The position numbers and the translations under genes are program-made. A DNA stretch of 64,000 nucleotides from Marinicella marina. Lineage in GTDB: Bacteria; Pseudomonadota; Gammaproteobacteria; Xanthomonadales; Marinicellaceae. The notes beneath the pieces were generated by a model, which worked only from the letters and a program-made list of their open reading frames with translations, was not told the DNA's origin and ran no database searches. Where the stretch lies: assembly GCF_030065545.1 (NCBI RefSeq), contig NZ_JASJNC010000001.1:248001-312000 (forward strand). Direction: 5' to 3'. This document shows, piece after piece, positions 27,127 through 35,715 of this stretch (positions within the stretch are counted from its first letter, which is position 1; every line of letters starts with the position of its first letter).

Positions 27127-30021
27127 TCAGTTTAGACAAGGTTGATTATCCACCGCTTTGTGACGCTGTTGCAGTGCGGTCACACTGGGGTGTTGCACTC
27201 CAAACTGTTGTTCTACGGTCTTGGCATCGAGGCACATCTGACTGATTAAATCGTCATTCTGTGGTTGTAATGACAGCCACAGGTGGCGGCTCTCAGCAAC
27301 CCGCCAATCATTTTTTTCGAGGCGACTTTCACGTATTTTAAGTGCTTTTTCGGCGCTTTTTGCCGCCTTTTCGCGCTTTTTGGCTGCCAAAGCCCATTCG
27401 GCCTCAACCACCAATGATGCCGCGTACAGCAAATGCTCTGTGCCCAAATGCTTCGCCCTGAGACGCAATGCTTGGTTGATCCATGACTGGGCCTGTTCCA
27501 GCTCGCCGATTTCGCTGTGCATGCGCGCTAGGTTGGTCATGGCAAAGGCGATGTTGACATGCTCAGTACCATGGGTATCAAACTGCACTTGATAAGATTT
27601 TTTGAACCAGTCTATGGCTTGTGCATGATCATTTTGGTCATGTGCCACCAGGCCTAAATTGTTATACATCGCAGCCAAATCCGCATGGTCTGCTCCCAAC
27701 TGCTTGCTTTGTATTTGTAGTGCTTGTTGAAACAGTTGTTGCGCTTGTGGGTAGGCTTTTTGTTGGCGTTTGATCAAACCCAAGTTATTTAATACTCGGG
27801 TGAATTTAATCGAATCACCCAAGCCACTGACGTTAAAGGCTTGTAAGGCTTTTTCATAATGTGCCTCAGCCGCTGCTAATTGGCCCAGTTCATATTCGGT
27901 GGCACCCAAACGGTTGTGTGCATCTGCCGTGAGGTAGTGGTTTTCCCCGAGCTGTTCCACGCGAGTATCAAGCACTTGTTCAAAGCGGCTTCTGGCCAGC
28001 TCAAAATCACCTTGAGAATATGCCAAGACACCTAAGGCAGACAGGCTTTTTAATGTCGCATGGTGTGCTTGACCTAAGCGATCTAAATTGCTTTGATAAC
28101 TCTTTTCATAATGTGTTTTGACTTGGTTTAAGTCACCTTTTTTCCAATACACATTGCCCAACAGTTGTTCGATGTCGGCCTGCAGCTGTGCAGCTTTGGC
28201 CTGTTCGATGGACCAAGAACCCGCATTGGATATCGCCATCAATTCACCGGCCCCTGTCAAAGTCATAACCGCTGCATCTAATTGGCCCAGCTGATACTGC
28301 AATTGACCTTTACTTAATGCTTTGGTTAAGGTCAGACCCAATGACAATTCTGACTCTTGTTGGCTCGCTGCAAGCTTTTGCTCAAAGCCATCAAGCAAAT
28401 CCAAAGCTTGTATCGGCTGGCCTTTTTTTTGTAACAAGGCAACCTCAAGTAACAGCAACGACAACTGGCTCTCTGTATTGCTGTTGGCTGTTTTGGCTTG
28501 CTTTAACAATGCCTCAGCTGAATCGATTTCACTCATATTGAGGTAAACCTCTGCCAGGGTTTGGTGTAAACGCGCCTTGGTTTCAGGTTGTTGTATGAAT
28601 TGTTGTTGCAGTTGATCTGCGGCATGGTCAATGAGGCTTTTCACATCAACCACCTCCGATTGGTTTTGTAGCGGGTCTGACAGTTTGAACACATCAACCA
28701 AAAATTCAGTGACCTGGCTGACCCGTTGTTGCTCCGCCTGGGTTGCCAGTAAGGCGCTTTTTAATTGTTCGGTGCGCTGCAACAGCAGCAACGACAGCGC
28801 CAATAAGGACAGCATCACAGCGGCGGTGGTGAAGACACCAGCCGTGTGGCGTTGGATGAATTTTTTGACCCGGTACATGGCCGCATCCGGCTTGGCCTTC
28901 ACTGGTTCATTTTTAAGGTAACGAATCAAATCATCAGCCAGTTGATTGGCACTTTCATAGCGCCGACTTGGGTCTTTGTTGATGGCCTTGTTGAGGATTG
29001 CATCCAGCTCTCCTTTGAGTCGCTTGGCCAGGGCGTTTTGGCTTGCGTTGATGACCGCTTCCGGTTTGATGTTGTTACTGGCTGGTGGTGGTTGGGTTGC
29101 ATTAATCTGTTGCGTGGTGCCTACCAAATCATTCGGATCAATGGTGTAGGGCAGTTGGCCCGCCAACAGGTAATACAACAGCATACCCAAAGAATAAACA
29201 TCACTGCTGGTGGTGATGCCTTTACCTCTGATTTGTTCTGGACTGGCATAAGCCAAGGTCATCATTAAACTTGAATAGGTCTGCTGTGAAGGTTCCACTT
29301 GACCGGGCTGTTCAGTGAGTTTAGCCAAACCAAAATCCAGCAATTTACAGACACCATCTGCATTAACCATGATGTTACTGGCTTTGATGTCGCGGTGGAT
29401 GATCAGAGATTGGTGCATGGCTGAAACCGCATCACAAACCTGCAAAAACAACTTAATTCGCGCCCGCAAATCCAAGCTGTTGGCATCACAGTAGGTATCG
29501 ATGTGCTGTCCATCAATGTATTCAACCACCAAATAAGGAATGCCTTGTGCCGTTACACCACCCTCAAACAAGCGCTCAATGTTAGGGTGGTTCAGACCCA
29601 TCAGCATATTCAACTCATTATTGAATGAGTCCAGAACCAATGGCGAATATTGGCCGGTGGTGGCAAATTTAATGGCCACCGCATGAACATGGCCTGCCTC
29701 CTTTTTTTGTGCTTTGTAAACATCACCCAAGCCACCTCGACCCAAAGGCTCTAGAATTTCATAACCTTTGATAGATGCTGGCGGCTCAAAGGCCGAAGCC
29801 AGTTCCATATTGATTGGGTCTTTGTCCAATATGCTGGTTTTTTCTCCATGTGAAGCAATCAGGTTTTCCAGCTCTGGAAAAAGCTCGGGGTGTTGTTCTT
29901 TGAGCTTGAGCATCAAGCTGTCTTGCTGAGCAGGCTGGGCATCAATGATTCGAGAAAAACACGACCACAACAACTGCCAGCGCTTGGCTGCTTGATCGGC
30001 GTTGTGTTTTGTTTCACTCAT
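27127..30021 (-). CDS. membrane Ser/Thr protein kinase with TPR repeats
   Basis: 964 residues. A short helical N-terminal part, then a Hanks-type kinase domain (about 85-370): glycine loop LGRGGLGDVYKAQ, VAIKFA lysine, catalytic HRDIKASN, DFGLAK, and a SPEQIRGKGITTSSDVYSLG segment. One membrane helix near 395-417, then about 500 residues of tetratricopeptide repeats (for example LNNLGLIKRQQKAYPQAQQLFQQAL). It converges with the M19 gene and diverges from an ECF sigma gene, an arrangement seen in several gammaproteobacteria where the kinase is thought to control the sigma factor. Confidence 0.92.
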   Translation of the reverse strand: MSETKHNADQAAKRWQLLWSCFSRIIDAQPAQQDSLMLKLKEQHPELFPELENLIASHGEKTSILDKDPINMELASAFEPPASIKGYEILEPLGRGGLGDVYKAQKKEAGHVHAVAIKFATTGQYSPLVLDSFNNELNMLMGLNHPNIERLFEGGVTAQGIPYLVVEYIDGQHIDTYCDANSLDLRARIKLFLQVCDAVSAMHQSLIIHRDIKASNIMVNADGVCKLLDFGLAKLTEQPGQVEPSQQTYSSLMMTLAYASPEQIRGKGITTSSDVYSLGMLLYYLLAGQLPYTIDPNDLVGTTQQINATQPPPASNNIKPEAVINASQNALAKRLKGELDAILNKAINKDPSRRYESANQLADDLIRYLKNEPVKAKPDAAMYRVKKFIQRHTAGVFTTAAVMLSLLALSLLLLQRTEQLKSALLATQAEQQRVSQVTEFLVDVFKLSDPLQNQSEVVDVKSLIDHAADQLQQQFIQQPETKARLHQTLAEVYLNMSEIDSAEALLKQAKTANSNTESQLSLLLLEVALLQKKGQPIQALDLLDGFEQKLAASQQESELSLGLTLTKALSKGQLQYQLGQLDAAVMTLTGAGELMAISNAGSWSIEQAKAAQLQADIEQLLGNVYWKKGDLNQVKTHYEKSYQSNLDRLGQAHHATLKSLSALGVLAYSQGDFELARSRFEQVLDTRVEQLGENHYLTADAHNRLGATEYELGQLAAAEAHYEKALQAFNVSGLGDSIKFTRVLNNLGLIKRQQKAYPQAQQLFQQALQIQSKQLGADHADLAAMYNNLGLVAHDQNDHAQAIDWFKKSYQVQFDTHGTEHVNIAFAMTNLARMHSEIGELEQAQSWINQALRLRAKHLGTEHLLYAASLVVEAEWALAAKKREKAAKSAEKALKIRESRLEKNDWRVAESRHLWLSLQPQNDDLISQMCLDAKTVEQQFGVQHPSVTALQQRHKAVDNQPCLN

Positions 30022-30084
30022 TAATTAAATTATCGCATAAATTGTTTGTTAACAAGACATCATCAGCTGAGTTACAATTATTCT

Positions 30085-30648
30085 ATGGATGCTCATCAAC
30101 AAACCCGCTCAGAAGTCACTGCTTTGTTGATGCATGCCAACCTTGATGATGAAGCACAACAGAACCAACTGTTGAACTTGATTTATGTTGAGCTGAGGCG
30201 CATGGCGCAAGCCAAAATGCATCATGAACGCAACAACCACACCTTGACACCCACCGCTCTGGTACATGAGGCTTACCTGCGACTGATCAACCAAGACGAG
30301 CTTAGCTGGCAGTCCAAACGGCATTTTTTCGGCGCTGTGGCAGAATCTATGCGGCGCATATTAATTGAGTCAGCGCGCGCAAAAGCCACCCTCAAACGCG
30401 GTGCCAATGCCCGCCACACCAGTGATTTGGACTTGGCGATTGAGAGCGATGAAAATGAACTCATTGCCCTCGACTTGGCATTGACCGAATTGGAACAAAA
30501 AGATGCCATCATGTCGGAAGTGGTTAAGTTGCGGTTTTTCTCTGGTTTAAGTGTTGCACAAACCGCCCAAGCCATGAACCTATCACCCCGCAGCATCAAC
30601 CGGCAATGGACCCAAGCCAGGGCTTGGTTGATCGCCCACATGCGATAG
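30085..30648 (+). CDS. ECF-family RNA polymerase sigma factor
   Basis: About 187 residues. Region 2 is seen in LTPTALVHEAYLRL, SKRHFFGAVAESMRRILIESARAKAT, and region 4 in LTELEQKDAIMSEVVKLRFFSGLSVAQTAQAMNLSPRSINRQWTQARAWL. This is the ECF subgroup (TIGR02999-like) that occurs with Ser/Thr kinases and lacks a classical anti-sigma factor. The ATG at 30085 is preferred to an upstream TTG. The divergent gap to the kinase start is 63 bases. Confidence 0.88.
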   Translation: MDAHQQTRSEVTALLMHANLDDEAQQNQLLNLIYVELRRMAQAKMHHERNNHTLTPTALVHEAYLRLINQDELSWQSKRHFFGAVAESMRRILIESARAKATLKRGANARHTSDLDLAIESDENELIALDLALTELEQKDAIMSEVVKLRFFSGLSVAQTAQAMNLSPRSINRQWTQARAWLIAHMR

Positions 30649-30659
30649 ACAGCCATAGA

Positions 30660-32858
30660 TTAATCAAAACCATTGCTGAATATGGGGTCCAAATCCAAGC
30701 TTGCAAAATTATGTGACAAGGCATTGCCCGCTTGTTCAAAGTAACCCGCGATATAGAGGGTGTTGCCTTGCAGCCACAATGCATTCCCCGTACCTTCATC
30801 TTCTCCATCAACCAAACCTTGATCAAAGGCAGACCAGTTGGCACCGTTCCACATGGCCAAAGAGTTGGCAGGTATGCCACCGGCCTGATCAAATCGACCG
30901 GTCACCACCACACCGGCACCATAGCCTTGGATGTCATTGATTCCAATGAATGAAGTGGTGTTGGTCACTCCTGTTCCCAAAGCATCACAACCCATACCAT
31001 CCCAGACAAAGATGTTGTTGGCGCTGATGAAATTAACACCATTACAAGCACCGGTAAAAACACCGCCCACATACAAACGGTTACCAACCACTTCCAGCGT
31101 GTTATACACGCCTTGTGCGGTACCCGCGAAACTTTGCCAAGCGTTACCGTCAAAAGCATACAACCGCGATGTACCTGAAGCCACGTTACTGGCTACCAGA
31201 TCACCTTGGTAAACCGTAAAATCAGTGAACACGCCATTTTGAATAAAATTGCCCACTTCTGAAATGCTGTTTCCATCCCATGCCAAAACTGGTCCGAGAT
31301 TGCCATTGTAGGTGCCATTGATGATTAACTTATTGTCCCAAACGGTCATCAAGCCATTAAACGCGCTCAAACCAGTAATCACGGGAACCCAGTTCGTGCC
31401 ATCGTATTTGGCGATGCCAGATACACTGACTCCATCGGCGCCATCAAAGATACCCGAGGCATACAAATCACCGGCATAAGTTTGCACCTGACTGACGTGG
31501 CCTTGACCCCCGCCTGACCAAGTCAATTGGCTGATGCCTAGCCAGTTTTGTTGGTCATCCAAAGCGGCTATGTAAGGGCTTTTCTGATCACCTGCCACCA
31601 GAAAATCACCGCCATGAATCACCTCGCCTTGGTACTCACCCATGGTTTGAACCACATTTGAAATCGGCGCTTGATTATCGCCTTGCCAGGTGACTCCGTC
31701 ATAACATACCGATGACTGCCAAGACAACTCAGCATCAGGCGGCGAACCTTGGGTTAACAAACAAAACTCGTTACCGGCTTGTTGCATGTCCAACACCCGA
31801 AAGTTGTTCAAATCACCCAGCTGTTGGTGCATCGGCGCTGCCACCCAAGTGTTCACTTGGTACCAAGCCAACCCCCTGGCGTTGGCATCAAAACTGGTGA
31901 AATCACCGGTTGAATAAAGTGGCCCCAAACCATAAGCCAACTGCGCAAACTGCGTGTCTATGCCTGCACTCATGCCGAATTCAGACCAGGCATCATCACC
32001 AAAACTAAAGTCTGAAACACTGCCGCCTGAATCACCAGCCACCGAAGTGGCGTTCTTGGTGCCGACAGTCAGCACCGAACCATTAATCACCACATCAGGG
32101 TCACCCACAGCACTGCCGTTATGCCCACCCCTGTTAACCCACTCAGGCACGGCTGAATTCCAAGTCAGGGTGCTGTTGCCTGATAATGCCACCAAGAAAC
32201 TGGTGGTCGAAAGGACCTTTTGTACCGGAGAACCGACACCGTTATCGGTTTGGCTGGCATCGGTATACAGTGGTTCCCATGACAATCCGTCGGTTTTTAC
32301 CACGCGTTTGGCACTCATTGCACCGCCATTGACTGTGGTGAAAACCCCTCCGAGGAACATGGTTGGCCCATCTACATCAATAGAGTAAACGCTGTTATTG
32401 GGGCCATTACCAATACCATTGGGCTGATACCAGCCAAGGAACTCAGAATAACAAGCAAAGTAACTCAAGCCAGAGATGCCACCCAAATTGGTGAAGTCTC
32501 CACCGATACAGATGTCAGTTCCAAAAGCTTCCACCGTGCGAATCGGTGTGGCACCATTCAACAACGGACAAAAACCACCACTGGTTCCTATGTCCCCCAA
32601 AGACTCCCACTGACCATCAACCACTCTGAATAAAATATGACACTCCAGCTCACCCGCATCATTTAAATATTCAACTGGCAGACCGCTTTTACTGGCAACC
32701 AAACCTTGTAAGTTGCCGCTGATCTTACTGACTTGTTGGTTGGGACCACCAAAAAACTTGTTCGAGAATTGATAATCAGCCGATGAGGTCACTGACAAGA
32801 TGAGGCACAGCATCAAAGCCATGATTTTAAGGTTTGTTCTGTTGTTGGGTGCAGCCAT
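30660..32858 (-). CDS. large secreted propeller-like protein with IFSNGFD tail
   Basis: 732 residues. Hydrophobic signal segment (IMALMLCLILSVTSSA), then about ten repeating units that combine a W-G type line (YDGTNWVPVITGLS, FDGNAWQSFAGT, WNGANWSAFDQGL) with LYVGGVFTG or LYASGIFDG. This is the pattern of secreted beta-propeller or delta-60-type repeat proteins. It ends LDPIFSNGFD. The gene converges on the ECF sigma gene with an 11-base gap. Function unknown; a role as target of the kinase/sigma pair is conceivable. Confidence 0.65.
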   Translation of the reverse strand: MAAPNNRTNLKIMALMLCLILSVTSSADYQFSNKFFGGPNQQVSKISGNLQGLVASKSGLPVEYLNDAGELECHILFRVVDGQWESLGDIGTSGGFCPLLNGATPIRTVEAFGTDICIGGDFTNLGGISGLSYFACYSEFLGWYQPNGIGNGPNNSVYSIDVDGPTMFLGGVFTTVNGGAMSAKRVVKTDGLSWEPLYTDASQTDNGVGSPVQKVLSTTSFLVALSGNSTLTWNSAVPEWVNRGGHNGSAVGDPDVVINGSVLTVGTKNATSVAGDSGGSVSDFSFGDDAWSEFGMSAGIDTQFAQLAYGLGPLYSTGDFTSFDANARGLAWYQVNTWVAAPMHQQLGDLNNFRVLDMQQAGNEFCLLTQGSPPDAELSWQSSVCYDGVTWQGDNQAPISNVVQTMGEYQGEVIHGGDFLVAGDQKSPYIAALDDQQNWLGISQLTWSGGGQGHVSQVQTYAGDLYASGIFDGADGVSVSGIAKYDGTNWVPVITGLSAFNGLMTVWDNKLIINGTYNGNLGPVLAWDGNSISEVGNFIQNGVFTDFTVYQGDLVASNVASGTSRLYAFDGNAWQSFAGTAQGVYNTLEVVGNRLYVGGVFTGACNGVNFISANNIFVWDGMGCDALGTGVTNTTSFIGINDIQGYGAGVVVTGRFDQAGGIPANSLAMWNGANWSAFDQGLVDGEDEGTGNALWLQGNTLYIAGYFEQAGNALSHNFASLDLDPIFSNGFD

Positions 32859-33018
32859 TGGTTTTCTCGCGTTGGTTTTAAAAAAGTCTTTCGGTCTTCA
32901 TCTTCTTATGCGCTAAACACCAGACAATCGCGCCAACTTTTTTGTAAAAAGTTTTTTCATGCTGGTTGGGTTAAGATAATAAGTATCCAAACAACCTTTG
33001 AAAGCAAAGCTTAAAACC

Positions 33019-33855
33019 ATGAATGATTTGCACAACAAAACCATCTTTATCACCGGTGCCAGCCGTGGCATTGGCCGTGAAATTGCTTTGACTTGCGCCA
33101 AACAAGGTGCGAATGTGGTGATCGCCGCCAAGTCAGCAGAACCGCACCCAAAATTACCTGGTACCATTCACACCGTGGCCGAAGAAGTGGAGCAGGCCGG
33201 CGGTCAAGCCTTGGCCATCCAACTGGATGTCCGTGATGAGGGTGCGGTGAATGCCGCTGTCGAACAAGCCGCAAAGCATTTTGGTGGTATCGATGCCTTG
33301 ATAAATAACGCCAGCGCCATAGCTTTAACACGATTACAAGACACAGACGTGAAGCGCTTTGATCTGATTCACCAAATCAACACCCGCGGCACCTTGGTTT
33401 GTAGCAAAGCCGCTATTCCCTACCTAAAACAAAGCGACAATGGTCACATCATCACCCTCTCACCACCGATGAACATGGCCAAGCACTGGCTCGGTCCTTT
33501 TATTCCTTACACCTTATCCAAGTATGGCATGAGCTTATTGACCTTGGGGCTGGCTGAAGAATTGCGGGGGGATGGGGTTTCTGCTTGTGCCTTGTGGCCC
33601 CAAACCGCGATTGCCACCGCTGCGGTGCAATATGCTTTGGATGAGCGCATCATGAAAAAGTCCCGAACCCCAGCCATCATGGCAGATGCGGCTTTAGCCA
33701 TATTACAGACTGATGATTTGTCTTTTTCTGGACAAACTTGCATTGATGAGGGCGTTTTGCGCGACCAAGGCATCACTGATTTTGAGCCATACAAGTACGA
33801 TGCCAGCGCCGAATCACTGGAACGCGACCTCTATTTAGACACAGACTACAAATAA
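33019..33855 (+). CDS. SDR-family oxidoreductase (HSDL2-like)
   Basis: 278 residues. Seen: FITGASRGIGREIALTCAKQGANVVIAAKSAEPHPKLPGTI, LINNASAIALT, HIITLSPP and the YTLSKYGMS catalytic Tyr/Lys, then LWPQTAIATAAVQ. The AAKSAEPHPKLPGTI segment is characteristic of the HSDL2-like branch of SDRs. NAD(P)-dependent; substrate not known, perhaps lipid-related by analogy. The ATG at 33019 follows a longer open frame beginning with TTG. Confidence 0.88.
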   Translation: MNDLHNKTIFITGASRGIGREIALTCAKQGANVVIAAKSAEPHPKLPGTIHTVAEEVEQAGGQALAIQLDVRDEGAVNAAVEQAAKHFGGIDALINNASAIALTRLQDTDVKRFDLIHQINTRGTLVCSKAAIPYLKQSDNGHIITLSPPMNMAKHWLGPFIPYTLSKYGMSLLTLGLAEELRGDGVSACALWPQTAIATAAVQYALDERIMKKSRTPAIMADAALAILQTDDLSFSGQTCIDEGVLRDQGITDFEPYKYDASAESLERDLYLDTDYK

Positions 33856-33925
33856 TATTGGCTTTAGGTTTTTTACTCTAATCCATTGTCTCAGTATAGA
33901 AGCTGCGTACATTAAGGAGGTTTCT

Positions 33926-34213
33926 ATGAGAGTTTTAATATGTTTAACCGTTGCTTTAACAGTTGGGTTCTCGGCTCAAGCACAAGAGGTGTATGAAAAT
34001 AATTTATTCAACACCCAGCCCAACCGACTGAGCTTCAATTCTGAAGAACAAATGGTCAGTTACTTGGAAGAAAACAAACCCAGTACTTTTCGTTATTTCC
34101 AACGATTGAGTTTCGTGCAACAAAAGCAGGTATTTAAACAGCATCAAGCCAACCCACAATCAGACATCACTGACATTGTAGTTAAAGTTTACCGCACCAA
34201 CAGTCGCGGCTAA
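33926..34213 (+). CDS. small secreted protein of unknown function
   Basis: 95 residues: signal peptide MRVLICLTVALTVGFSAQA then about 76 polar residues with a helix MVSYLEENKPSTFRYFQRLSFVQQKQVFKQHQ. A perfect Shine-Dalgarno AAGGAGGT sits seven bases before the ATG, suggesting strong translation. It has its own terminator. I do not recognise a family. Confidence 0.7.
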   Translation: MRVLICLTVALTVGFSAQAQEVYENNLFNTQPNRLSFNSEEQMVSYLEENKPSTFRYFQRLSFVQQKQVFKQHQANPQSDITDIVVKVYRTNSRG

Positions 34214-34223
34214 AAACACTGCG

Positions 34224-34260
34224 GCTCAAGTCATAACAATGATGGCTTGAGCTTTCATTT
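34224..34260 (+). terminator. terminator after the small secreted protein
   Basis: Stem GCTCAAG/CTTGAGC (34224-34230 and 34246-34252) extended inside by TCAT/ATGA with a bulge, then TTTCATTTT. Confidence 0.65.
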
Positions 34261-34287
34261 TGGCTTCTGGCTAGATTGAATTATAAT
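34260..34287 (+). promoter_or_regulatory. glmU promoter
   Basis: TTGGCT at 34260-34265, 16 bases, TATAAT at 34282-34287, about 77 bases before the glmU start. Confidence 0.5.
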
Positions 34288-34364
34288 GTTGGGTTTATCG
34301 ATGTGAGCGCCAACGTGCAGCAACAAAAATCAAACCCATCCATTACCCATCGCAGGAAGCCATT

Positions 34365-35714
34365 GTGAGTCAGGCATTGCATGTGGTTATACTGGCTGCC
34401 GGTGCTGGAACACGCATGCGTTCCAGCAAGCTCAAGGTGTTACACCCTGTGGCCGGTCAAGCCATGGTTGATCATGTCTATCAACTGGCACTCACATTGA
34501 AGCCCAGACAAATCACCCTGGTATATGGTCATCAAGGTGATCAACTCAAAGCCCATTTTGATCATGAAAAGGTTAATTGGGCTGAACAAAAACAACAACT
34601 GGGCACCGGTCACGCGGTACAACAAGCCATGACGTTCATGCAAGATGACGAGGATGTGCTGGTGTTGTATGGTGATGCACCGTTGATCCAATCTGGTGAT
34701 TTGGCCCATTTGGCAAGTAAACAGTTTGTATTAACCGCCATTCTGGATGACGCAACTGGCTACGGTCGCATCGTGCGCTCAGGCGAGGACATCAAGGCCA
34801 TCGTTGAGCACAAAGACGCCTCTCCGGCTGAACTCAAAATCAAAGAAATCAACTCAGGCATCATCCAAGCACCAGCCACAAGACTTAAGGGCTGGTTACA
34901 ACAACTGTCCAACAACAACCAACAACAAGAATACTACCTGACCGACGTGATTGCTTTGGCTGCGGCCGATAAGCAGCCCTTTCAAGCCATCCAGTTAGCC
35001 GATGCCCATGCCGTCAAAGGCGCCAACGACATGCAACAGCTGGCCGAACTGGAAGACATTTTCCAACAACGCATCCGCCGCCAAATGATGCAGTCCGGTG
35101 TCCACCTGATTCGACCCGGCACCGTGGATGTACGTGGCAGCCTGAACTGTGGCCAAGATGTGGTGGTTGATAAAGGCGTGTTGTTTGAGGGCGATAATGA
35201 TTTGGGCGATGGGGTTAAAATCGGCGCCTTTGCTGTGATTAAAAACTGCCAACTGGCAGCAGGCACACAGGTTGAGGCCCATTCCATGTTGGATGGTGTG
35301 ATCACCACCGGCGCTTGTGCCATAGGTCCTTTTGCGCGACTCAGGCCGGGCACTGAACTGGCAGCAGGTAGTAAAGTAGGAAATTTTGTTGAAACCAAGA
35401 AGACCCAATTGGGTCAAAACAGCAAAGCCAGTCATTTAACCTATTTAGGCGATGCAGTAATTGGCGATGGGGTTAACATTGGTGCTGGTACCATCACCTG
35501 TAATTACGATGGTGTGAACAAATTCACCACCACCATCAAAGACGGCGCGTTCATTGGCTCAGACAGTCAGTTGGTGGCACCGGTTACGGTGGGCAAAAAC
35601 GCCACCATTGGCGCCGGTTCAACCATCACCAAAGACACGCCGGATGAACAATTAACCTTATCCAGAAGCAGACAAAAATCTGTTACCAATTGGCAAAAAC
35701 CGAGAAAAAAATAA
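34365..35714 (+). CDS. glmU: bifunctional N-acetylglucosamine-1-phosphate uridyltransferase/acetyltransferase
   Basis: 449 residues, start GTG with AGGA upstream. N-terminal pyrophosphorylase domain: LAAGAGTRMRSSKLKVLHPVAG, YGDAPLI and GYGRIVR. C-terminal left-handed helix with hexapeptide repeats: GPFARLRPGTELAAGSKVGNFVETKK, GDGVNIGAGTITCNYDG. It makes UDP-GlcNAc for peptidoglycan and lipopolysaccharide. One base separates it from glmS. Confidence 0.97.
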   Translation: MSQALHVVILAAGAGTRMRSSKLKVLHPVAGQAMVDHVYQLALTLKPRQITLVYGHQGDQLKAHFDHEKVNWAEQKQQLGTGHAVQQAMTFMQDDEDVLVLYGDAPLIQSGDLAHLASKQFVLTAILDDATGYGRIVRSGEDIKAIVEHKDASPAELKIKEINSGIIQAPATRLKGWLQQLSNNNQQQEYYLTDVIALAAADKQPFQAIQLADAHAVKGANDMQQLAELEDIFQQRIRRQMMQSGVHLIRPGTVDVRGSLNCGQDVVVDKGVLFEGDNDLGDGVKIGAFAVIKNCQLAAGTQVEAHSMLDGVITTGACAIGPFARLRPGTELAAGSKVGNFVETKKTQLGQNSKASHLTYLGDAVIGDGVNIGAGTITCNYDGVNKFTTTIKDGAFIGSDSQLVAPVTVGKNATIGAGSTITKDTPDEQLTLSRSRQKSVTNWQKPRKK

Positions 35715-35715
35715 T

